From NCBI GenBank assembly GCA_003498085.1, contig DNCM01000003.1, positions 1 to 13,163 of the forward strand: a stretch of 13,163 nucleotides of DNA, written 5' to 3'. The position numbers and the translations under genes are program-made. Positions 7,730 to 13,163 of the stretch are shown here, one piece after another (the first letter of the stretch is position 1; each line of letters begins with the position of its first letter). The DNA is from a bacterium. Lineage in GTDB: Bacteria; UBA9089; UBA9088. The notes beneath the pieces were generated by a model that was not told the origin of the DNA, ran no database searches, and was given only the letters and a program-made list of their open reading frames with translations.

Positions 7730-9304
7730 GTGGCTAAATATATCTTTGTAACAGGTGGCGTTGTTTCTTCTCTTGGAAAAGGCATTGCTTCCGCATCGAT
7801 CGGATGTCTTCTTGAAGCAAGTGGTCTTAAAATAACCTTGCAGAAAATAGACCCATATATCAATGTAGATCCAGGCACAATGAGCCCGTGTCAGCATGGA
7901 GAGGTTTATGTTACAACGGATGGTGCAGAAACAGACCTTGACCTTGGACACTATGAAAGGTTTACAAATGCAAAGATAACAAAGGATAACAATATAACAA
8001 CCGGAAAGATTTACTACGATGTTATAAGAAAAGAAAGAGCTGGAGAATACACTGGGAATACCGTCCAGGTCATTCCTCATATAACGGATGAGATCAAAGA
8101 AAATATAAGAAAGGTAGAGGATGATTGTGATGTTGTAATAGTTGAGATTGGTGGAACAGTTGGTGATATTGAAAGTCTTCCACACCTTGAGGCAATAAGA
8201 CAGTTTGGAATGGAGATAGGGCGGGAAAATGCTTTATATATACATCTCACCCTTGTACCATATATTCACTCATCTGATGAAGCAAAGACAAAGCCAACAC
8301 AGCATTCTGTGATGAAATTGAGGGAGATAGGAATTCAGCCAGATATACTACTATGCAGGACAGAGAAAGGGTTAGATAATGTAATGAAAGAAAAAATTGC
8401 CCTATTCTGCAATGTAGACAAGAAAAGTATCATAGATGCTTATGATGTCTCTACAGTCTATGAAGTTCCTGTTAATTTTAGAAGTCAAGGGCTTGATAAA
8501 ATTATCATAGAAGGGCTTGGTTTGAGCATTAAAGAAGATAAATTTACAAGTTGGGAGGATATGGTAAGGAGAATAAAGGAGGCGGAAAAGAAGATAGAGA
8601 TTGCCGTTGTTGGGAAGTATGTCTCATTAAAAGATGCCTACAAATCAATCATTGAGGCATTAAACCATGGTGGGATTGCAAACAATTGCAGGATTGAAAT
8701 AAAATGGGTTGATGCAGAGGAAGAGGAGCTCATCGATAAACTTAAAAATGCTTCCGGAATCCTTGTTCCTGGTGGTTTTGGGTATAGGGGGGCCGAAGGA
8801 AAGATTAAGGCAATAAAATTTGCAAGGGAAAACAAAATTCCATTTCTTGGAATATGCCTTGGTTTTCAGTGTGCAATCATTGAATTTGCAAGAAATATCT
8901 GTGGGCTTTCTGCGAATTCATCTGAATTTGACTCAAATACACCAAATCCTGTGATTACCCTTATGGATGAGCAGAAAAGCGTAAAAGATAAAAGTGGAAT
9001 AATGAGGCTTGGTGTTTATCCCTGTAAGATTGAAAAAGATAGTATTTCGTATTCCTTATATCATAAAGAACTGATCTATGAGAGACACAAGCATAGGTAT
9101 GAATTTAATAATGAGTATAGAGAACTTCTTAGAGACAAAGGATTAAAAACAACAGGCATCTATCCTGAAAAAGATCTCGTTGAAATTGTTGAAATACCTG
9201 ACCATCCATTTTTTATTGCAGTCCAATTCCATCCAGAGTTCCAATCAAAGCCAACAGCCCCACATCCATTATTTACAGGGTTTGTAAAGGCATCACTTTT
9301 ATGA
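7730..9304 (+). CDS. pyrG: CTP synthase (glutamine-hydrolysing)
   Basis: 524 residues, close to the usual 530-545. It converts UTP, ATP and glutamine to CTP, the last step of de novo pyrimidine nucleotide synthesis, in the cytosol. The N-terminal synthetase domain (about 1-265) has the P-loop-like GGVVSSLGKG at 9-18, and INVDPGTMSPCQHGEVYVT followed by the DGAETDLDLGHYERF block at 44-78. The C-terminal class I glutaminase domain (about 288-524) has the oxyanion PGGFGYRG at 347-354, the nucleophile Cys376 in GICLGFQ, and His501/Glu503 in HPEF. All key residues are present, so the enzyme looks functional. The start is a GTG giving MAKYIFVTGG, exactly where CTP synthases begin; no Shine-Dalgarno precedes it. 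A minus-strand ORF overlapping the 5' part is a shadow. Confidence 0.98.
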   Translation: MAKYIFVTGGVVSSLGKGIASASIGCLLEASGLKITLQKIDPYINVDPGTMSPCQHGEVYVTTDGAETDLDLGHYERFTNAKITKDNNITTGKIYYDVIRKERAGEYTGNTVQVIPHITDEIKENIRKVEDDCDVVIVEIGGTVGDIESLPHLEAIRQFGMEIGRENALYIHLTLVPYIHSSDEAKTKPTQHSVMKLREIGIQPDILLCRTEKGLDNVMKEKIALFCNVDKKSIIDAYDVSTVYEVPVNFRSQGLDKIIIEGLGLSIKEDKFTSWEDMVRRIKEAEKKIEIAVVGKYVSLKDAYKSIIEALNHGGIANNCRIEIKWVDAEEEELIDKLKNASGILVPGGFGYRGAEGKIKAIKFARENKIPFLGICLGFQCAIIEFARNICGLSANSSEFDSNTPNPVITLMDEQKSVKDKSGIMRLGVYPCKIEKDSISYSLYHKELIYERHKHRYEFNNEYRELLRDKGLKTTGIYPEKDLVEIVEIPDHPFFIAVQFHPEFQSKPTAPHPLFTGFVKASLL

Positions 9305-9422
9305 TTCAACAAGGGTACGATGAAAATCATCAAAGAACGAGTATACGACTCACATTAAAAATAACATGTCAATATGTCTATATCTATACTGAGGGAATAC
9401 TAGAGAAATCAATAAAAAACCC

Positions 9423-9450
9423 TTGACAAAAAAAGTTTTTTTAATATAAA
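9423..9450 (+). promoter_or_regulatory. Strong sigma70-type promoter of the HU gene
   Basis: A perfect -35 TTGACA at 9423-9428, a 16-nt A/T-rich spacer, and TATAAA at 9445-9450. The predicted start near 9457 gives a leader of about 30 nt carrying the Shine-Dalgarno site. This is the best consensus promoter in the window, as expected for an abundant nucleoid protein. Confidence 0.75.
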
Positions 9451-9473
9451 TTCATAGTAATTAAATTTAAAAA

Positions 9474-9482
9474 GGGAGGTGA
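9474..9482 (+). promoter_or_regulatory. Near-perfect Shine-Dalgarno of the HU gene
   Basis: GGGAGGTGA is complementary to the 16S rRNA 3' end over most of its length and ends its GGAGG core 8 nt before the GTG at 9488. It decides the start of HU and shows that the organism's ribosomes use the standard anti-Shine-Dalgarno sequence. Confidence 0.85.
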
Positions 9483-9487
9483 GATAG

Positions 9488-9757
9488 GTGACAAAACAAG
9501 ATCTAGTGGATAAGGTAGCAGCCATAGGGCTAACCAAGAAGCAGGCGGGCGCTGCAGTCGATGCGCTAGTAAATGGAATCAAAGATGCCCTCAAAAAAGG
9601 TGATAAGGTTCAACTTATTGGATTTGGAAGCTTCTCGGTCAAGAAAAGGGCGGCAAGGACAGGAAGAAATCCTAGGACCGGTGCTGAAATTAAGCTTCCT
9701 GCAAAGAAGGTTCCCGTTTTTAAACCAGGGGATGCATTGAAAAGGGTTGTGGGCTGA
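9488..9757 (+). CDS. hup: HU-family DNA-binding protein
   Basis: 89 residues, almost exactly the HU length (about 90). HU is a dimeric nucleoid protein that bends and compacts DNA. The N-terminal helical dimerisation part has TKQDLVDKVAAIGLTKKQA. The central GFGSFSVKKRAARTGRNPRTG at about 46-66 is the family signature leading into the DNA-intercalating arm, with the intercalating proline in RNPRTG. The C-terminal helix ends KPGDALKRVVG. The start is GTG, supported by an excellent Shine-Dalgarno. Its own promoter and terminator make it a single-gene transcription unit. The coding sequence looks less AT-rich than its neighbours, common for a highly expressed gene. IHF-alpha cannot be excluded on position (HU/IHF-MerR-tRNA-Pro order), but length and sequence fit HU better. 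Confidence 0.96.
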   Translation: MTKQDLVDKVAAIGLTKKQAGAAVDALVNGIKDALKKGDKVQLIGFGSFSVKKRAARTGRNPRTGAEIKLPAKKVPVFKPGDALKRVVG

Positions 9758-9767
9758 GGAGATTAAG

Positions 9768-9813
9768 GAAAGGGGAATAGAAAAATTTCTTTCCCCTTTC
9801 TATTTTGGTTTTT
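9768..9813 (+). terminator. Intrinsic terminator of the HU gene
   Basis: A perfect 10-bp inverted repeat, GAAAGGGGAA at 9768-9777 and TTCCCCTTTC at 9791-9800, with a 13-nt loop, starts 10 nt after the HU stop. It is followed by the T-rich run TATTTTGGTTTTT at 9801-9813. The run is interrupted by GG, so termination may be partial. The T-run directly abuts the merR start codon. Confidence 0.8.
9801..9806 (+). promoter_or_regulatory. Possible -10 box of the MerR gene
   Basis: TATTTT (matching TAnnnT) lies exactly 7 nt before the ATG at 9814, the same spacing as the TATAAT boxes of the THEP1-like gene and pyrG. No convincing -35 hexamer is seen at the right distance, and the box lies inside the T-run of the HU terminator, so it may be fortuitous. 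Read-through from HU is the alternative source of merR transcript. Confidence 0.35.
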
Positions 9814-10116
9814 ATGGATAAATTATTCTTTACAATAAAAGAGGCGAGTTCCATTGTAAAAATAGAACCATATATTTTAAGATACTGGGAAAGTGAGTTT
9901 GGCTGTATCCAACCCAAAAGGACAAGGGCTGGACATAGAAGATATAAAAAGGAAGACATTGAAACAATCCTTAATATAAAAAAACTTTTGTACGAACAAG
10001 GATTTACAATTAGTGGCGCAAAAAAATACCTTGCTTTGAAAAAAGAGCCATCTTCTGAAATTGTTAATGAAATAAAAGAAGAATTAAAAGATGTTTTAAA
10101 GTTAATACAAATTTAA
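9814..10116 (+). CDS. Small MerR-family transcriptional regulator
   Basis: 100 residues from the ATG at 9814 (a TTG at 9805 would add three). Residues about 5-25 (FFTIKEASSIVKIEPYILRY) are the MerR winged-helix entry helices, followed by WESEFGCIQPKR and the wing motif RAGHRRYKKEDIE at 38-50. A further helix 51-75 (ILNIKKLLYEQGFTISGAKK) is typical of the short-form MerR proteins that lack an effector domain. A charged helix at about 80-98 is a probable dimerisation helix. No metal-binding cysteine pair is present; the only Cys is C31. The gene lies between HU and tRNA-Pro, a neighbourhood I recall from other bacteria, where its target is unknown. No Shine-Dalgarno is visible before either start. 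Cytosolic DNA-binding protein; the regulated gene cannot be told from sequence. Confidence 0.9.
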   Translation: MDKLFFTIKEASSIVKIEPYILRYWESEFGCIQPKRTRAGHRRYKKEDIETILNIKKLLYEQGFTISGAKKYLALKKEPSSEIVNEIKEELKDVLKLIQI

Positions 10117-10119
10117 TAA

Positions 10120-10195
10120 CGGGGCGTGGCGCAGTTTGGTTTAGCGCACTAGCATGGGGGGCTAGGGGTCGGCCGTTCGAATCGGCTCGCCCCGA
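10120..10195 (+). tRNA. tRNA-Pro (anticodon GGG)
   Basis: A complete cloverleaf of 76 nt. The acceptor stem CGGGGCG pairs with CGCCCCG, with discriminator A at 10195. The D stem is GCGC/GCGC with an A-G-T-T-T-G-G-T-T-T-A loop. The anticodon stem CTAGC/GCTAG encloses the loop ATGGGGG, giving anticodon GGG. The T stem GGCCG/CGGCT encloses TTCGAAT. C1-G72 with A73 is the identity signature of bacterial tRNA-Pro. CCA is not encoded (ATTT follows), so it must be added after transcription. It starts 3 nt after the MerR stop and ends 6 nt before the uvrC start, so it is very likely cut from a longer merR-tRNA-uvrC transcript. Confidence 0.97.
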
Positions 10196-10201
10196 TTTAA
10201 A

Positions 10202-11749
10202 ATGGCAATAGACAATATTGAAAATGTTCCTGATTCACCAGGAGTATATATCTTTAAAGACAAAAAGGGAAATATTATCTATATTGGAAAAGGACTAAAT
10301 TTAAAAAAAAGGGTTTCTTCCTACATAAATCCTACATCGTTTAAGACATCAATCCTTGCAAAATACATAGATAATGTGGAATTTCTTCTGTGCGATTCAG
10401 GACTTGAGGCTTTAATCCTCGAAGCAAATTTGATAAAAAAATACAGACCAAAATTTAATGTATCATTAAAGGATGATAAATCTTATCCATTTATAAGGAT
10501 AACAAAGGATGAGTTTCCAAGGATATCAATAACGAGAAAAAGAGAGAAAGGCAGTTATTATTTTGGACCTTACGCAAGCTCAAAATCCTTAAAGACAACC
10601 ATCAATATAACGAAAAGCCTCTTTGGGATAAGAACATGCAAAAAAATGCCAAAACAAAAAAATCCTTGCCTATCATATCATCTAAAACAATGTCTTGCCC
10701 CCTGTCAGGGAAATATATCAAAAGAAAAATACGGCAAAAATGTAAAGTCTGCAGCGTCCTTTCTCTCTGGAAGGTATAAGGTCCTTCTTAGATCTATGGA
10801 AAGAAGGATGAAAAATCTTGCAAAAAAGCTTTTATTTGAAGAAGCAGGAAGGATAAGAGACAATATAACGGCAATCAAAAATCTCTTTGAAACCCAAAAG
10901 GCATATTTTATAAAGTCTGTAAATTATGATGTAATTGGACAGTTTGGATTGGATAATAAAAAATTTGTTGCGGTTCTTTCAATCAGAGAAGGAAGGCTTA
11001 TTTCCCAAAATACATTTGATATCTCCAAAAAAGAGGATGGGATATCAGGCTTTATAAAACAATTTTACATTTGGACTGAAAGCATACCCGATGAGATAAT
11101 TATTGAAGAGGATATAGAGGATAAAGGCCTTATTGAAGAATGGCTTACTACAAAGAGGAAAAAGAAGGTCTCCGTTACTATTCCAAAAAGGGGAAAGAAA
11201 AAAGGCCTTCTTGTCCTTTCTAAAAAAAATGCAGGGCTTGCCTTAAAGAAAGATAAAGGGGAAGAATCCAGTATATTTGATGTTCTTGGTTTTATTCCAA
11301 AGACTATAGAGGCAATTGATATATCAAACATACAGGGAAAATATGCAAGTGGCGCTGTTGTTGTCTTTGAAGATGGAAAGCCAAGAAGGGATCTATATAG
11401 GCGCTTTAGAATAAAAATAGAAAGTCATGATGATATTGGAATGATAAAAGAAGTTATAGAAAGGAGATACAAAAAGATGCTAAAAGAAAAACAAACAATT
11501 CCAAACCTTATCGTTATAGATGGAGGAAGGGGACATCTTAATACCGCTATAAATACTTTAAAATCAATAGGTATTGCTCCTAATGTGATCTCCATAGCCA
11601 AATTTCCAGATAGGATTTTTCTTCCGGAAAGAAAAATACCTATCCCTGTGTCATCAAATCTTTCTGTTATCCAGCAAATAAGGGATGAAGCTCATAGATT
11701 TTCCCTTTCGTACCACAAAACATTAAGGTCTGTATCACTATGGATTTGA
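10202..11749 (+). CDS. uvrC: Excinuclease ABC subunit C lacking the C-terminal (HhH)2 domain
   Basis: 515 residues, versus about 590-620 for typical UvrC. UvrC makes the 3' and 5' incisions around DNA lesions held by UvrB. The N-terminal GIY-YIG nuclease has GVYIF at 14-18, YIGKG at 27-31, and candidate catalytic Tyr27, Arg37, Glu74 and Asn86. Four cysteines (146, 156, 164, 168) match the UvrC [4Fe-4S] site. The UVR/UvrB-binding helix pair lies at about 190-232. The RNase H-like 5' nuclease has Asp373 (IDISN), Asp410/411, Asp440 (IDGGRGHL) and His498 (DEAHRF). The protein stops at HKTLRSVSLWI, exactly where the (HhH)2 DNA-binding domain should follow. No remnant of that domain is seen; bioA begins there and overlaps by 10 nt. 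No Shine-Dalgarno lies in the 6-nt gap after tRNA-Pro. Both active sites look intact, so it is a shortened gene rather than a pseudogene. Confidence 0.95.
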   Translation: MAIDNIENVPDSPGVYIFKDKKGNIIYIGKGLNLKKRVSSYINPTSFKTSILAKYIDNVEFLLCDSGLEALILEANLIKKYRPKFNVSLKDDKSYPFIRITKDEFPRISITRKREKGSYYFGPYASSKSLKTTINITKSLFGIRTCKKMPKQKNPCLSYHLKQCLAPCQGNISKEKYGKNVKSAASFLSGRYKVLLRSMERRMKNLAKKLLFEEAGRIRDNITAIKNLFETQKAYFIKSVNYDVIGQFGLDNKKFVAVLSIREGRLISQNTFDISKKEDGISGFIKQFYIWTESIPDEIIIEEDIEDKGLIEEWLTTKRKKKVSVTIPKRGKKKGLLVLSKKNAGLALKKDKGEESSIFDVLGFIPKTIEAIDISNIQGKYASGAVVVFEDGKPRRDLYRRFRIKIESHDDIGMIKEVIERRYKKMLKEKQTIPNLIVIDGGRGHLNTAINTLKSIGIAPNVISIAKFPDRIFLPERKIPIPVSSNLSVIQQIRDEAHRFSLSYHKTLRSVSLWI

Positions 11750-13074
11750 CTGAAAAAGACCTAAAATACATCTGGCATCCGTATACTCAGATGAAGGATT
11801 GCCTAAATCTTCCTCCAATAATTATAGAGAAGGCAGATGGTGTAAAGCTTTATGATAAAAATGGCAATGTTTATTATGACACGATTTCAAGTTGGTGGTG
11901 TAATGTCCATGGCCATTGTCATCCAAGGATAGTTTCTGCAATAAAAAAACAGGCTGAAAAACTAGATCATGTTTTGTTTGCGGGATTTAGCCATAAGCCA
12001 GCAATCGAACTTGCAGAAAGGCTCATTGCAATAACTCATAAAGATATTACAAGGGTATTTTTCTCAGACAACGGCTCAACATCCGTTGAAGTTGCAATCA
12101 AACTCTCGTTTGGATATTGGCAAAATATGGGTTATTGTGAGAAGAAAAAGTTTATTTCTTTAGACCTTGCATACCACGGCGATACGGTAGGAGCCATGTC
12201 TGTATCCGGTGTTTCATTGTTTAATGAGATATTTCAGCCGCTACTTTTTCCATCATATAAAATAAGATCTCCATATTGCTATAGGTGCCCATTGGACAAA
12301 GTAAAAGGGGTCTGCAAAATAAGCTGTATAAAATTTCTTGAGGATATCCTTAAGGAAAAAAATAAGGAAATCTGTGCGTTCATCGTCGAGCCTTTGGTGC
12401 TAGGCGCTGGTGGAATGGTAGTTTATCCAAAAGAATATCTTAAAAAAGCAAGCAGACTATGCAAAAAATATGATGTCCATCTTATCTTGGATGAAGTTGC
12501 AACAGGATTTGGAAGAACTGGAAGGATGTTTGCCTGTGACTGGGTTGATCTCTCCCCAGATTTTATTTGTTTGTCAAAGGGGATAACATCGGGATGGCTT
12601 CCATTGGGAGCAACCTTAACAACGGATAAGATTTATAAAGCATTCTATGGTGAATACGAAAAGGCATTTTTCCATGGTCATACATACACAGCAAATCCAG
12701 TATCAACGGCAGTTGCCTTAGAGAGCCTTAATATTTTTGAGGAAGAGAAGACATTAGAGAGAGTAAAAGGGCTTATTCCCGTCTTTCATAAAAATTTGGA
12801 GAGATTTAGAGGGCTTGATTGTGTCGGTGATGTTAGATATATTGGAATGATTGGGGCATTTGAACTGGTAAAGGACAAAAAGACAAAGGCTAGGTTCGAT
12901 CAAAAAGAAAGGATAGGATACAAGGTTTATAAAAAGGGTCTTGAAAATGGACTTATCTTAAGACCATTAGGTGATGTTATCTATCTATTCTTACCCCTTT
13001 CTGTAAAAGAAGATGAAATGCTCGATATCTTAGAAAGGACATACTCTATTTTGAAGGAAGCCTTAAGATTATAG
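11740..13074 (+). CDS. bioA: Adenosylmethionine-8-amino-7-oxononanoate aminotransferase (DAPA synthase)
   Basis: 444 residues, the normal length. A PLP-dependent class III aminotransferase of biotin synthesis: it converts KAPA to 7,8-diaminopelargonate, usually with S-adenosylmethionine as amino donor. The start gives IWHPYTQM at 11-18, where BioA proteins begin. SSWWCNVHGHCHP (50-62) and LDHVLFAGFSHKPAIELAERL-type sequence (75-95) are BioA hallmarks. YHGD at 145-148, Asp251 in LILDEVATGFGRTGRMF and the PLP lysine Lys280 in LSKGITSGWLPLGA are in place, as is GHTYTANP at 313-320. A cysteine group, C180, C183, C192 and C196, occurs in an insert I recall from Bacillus-like BioA/BioK enzymes, some of which use lysine instead of SAM. 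The ATG overlaps uvrC by 10 nt, so translation is probably coupled; only a weak AAGG lies upstream. No other biotin gene is in the window. Confidence 0.95.
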   Translation: MDLTEKDLKYIWHPYTQMKDCLNLPPIIIEKADGVKLYDKNGNVYYDTISSWWCNVHGHCHPRIVSAIKKQAEKLDHVLFAGFSHKPAIELAERLIAITHKDITRVFFSDNGSTSVEVAIKLSFGYWQNMGYCEKKKFISLDLAYHGDTVGAMSVSGVSLFNEIFQPLLFPSYKIRSPYCYRCPLDKVKGVCKISCIKFLEDILKEKNKEICAFIVEPLVLGAGGMVVYPKEYLKKASRLCKKYDVHLILDEVATGFGRTGRMFACDWVDLSPDFICLSKGITSGWLPLGATLTTDKIYKAFYGEYEKAFFHGHTYTANPVSTAVALESLNIFEEEKTLERVKGLIPVFHKNLERFRGLDCVGDVRYIGMIGAFELVKDKKTKARFDQKERIGYKVYKKGLENGLILRPLGDVIYLFLPLSVKEDEMLDILERTYSILKEALRL

Positions 13075-13163
13075 AGCTATCTTTGCAACCAATTTTCAGC
13101 GATAAGGTTTTGAGTTTAGAAATATGTGGGTAAGAATGTGCAAAAAATATTCTAAAGATTATA
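13075..13163. other. Short non-coding tail after bioA
   Basis: No terminator hairpin, RNA gene or clear promoter is seen here. A frame opening with an ATG near 13123 runs to the window edge, but it is too short to judge and has no ribosome binding site. Confidence 0.4.

Noticed and set aside
7586..8185. A 199-codon minus-strand ORF over the THEP1 end and the pyrG 5' part
   Set aside because: Antisense to strongly conserved CTP synthase motifs; its product is Cys/Tyr/Ile-rich with no recognisable domain.
9305..9422. Possible pyrG terminator or small RNA between pyrG and the HU promoter
   Set aside because: Only short stems such as GATGA-AAA-TCATC (9319-9331) are present, with no following T-run and no recognisable RNA family.
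11065..11331. An 88-codon minus-strand ORF inside uvrC, and similar ones inside pyrG (8638-8835), HU (9409-9594) and merR (9720-9959)
   Set aside because: Shadows of conserved plus-strand genes, without ribosome sites or recognisable protein features.

Overview
The window is AT-rich bacterial DNA, probably chromosomal. It has an HU-type nucleoid protein, CTP synthase, UvrC, a tRNA-Pro with the bacterial C1-G72 pair, and sigma70-like promoters. I cannot name the species. An HU/IHF gene, a small MerR-type gene and tRNA-Pro in that order is, from memory, a neighbourhood seen in deltaproteobacteria and some other lineages. The THEP1-type NTPase, the low G+C and the giant secreted repeat protein would also fit a poorly cultured or thermophile-related phylum. 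The lineage is left open.

Left half, minus strand (about 7026 to 1): a two-gene operon. The first gene (7026-6220) encodes an exported LysM protein with a long coiled coil and a C-terminal membrane helix. The second starts at a TTG overlapping the first gene's stop and runs without a stop codon off the left edge. It gives at least 2074 codons of a secreted protein. This gene explains almost half the window. Its product combines FG-GAP/VCBS-like repeats, LVIVD repeats, a complete eight-unit PQQ-like propeller and at least seven DUF11-type beta-sandwich modules. The many short plus-strand ORFs inside 1-6200 are antisense shadows of it.

Right half, plus strand (7143 to 13074): a THEP1-like NTPase, pyrG (CTP synthase), an HU gene with its own promoter and terminator, a MerR-family regulator, tRNA-Pro(GGG), uvrC and bioA. 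merR, tRNA-Pro, uvrC and bioA are packed with gaps of 3 and 6 nt and then an overlap of 10 nt, so they are probably one transcription unit. UvrC keeps both nuclease domains and the Fe-S cysteines but lacks the usual C-terminal (HhH)2 domain; bioA begins exactly where that domain would be encoded.

Regulation: three plus-strand genes (THEP1, pyrG, merR) have a TATAAT or TATTTT box exactly 7 nt before the start codon and no Shine-Dalgarno sequence, which suggests leaderless mRNAs. HU and the LysM gene have ordinary leaders with strong Shine-Dalgarno sequences. uvrC starts 6 nt after the tRNA, so tRNA 3' processing may define the 5' end of its message.
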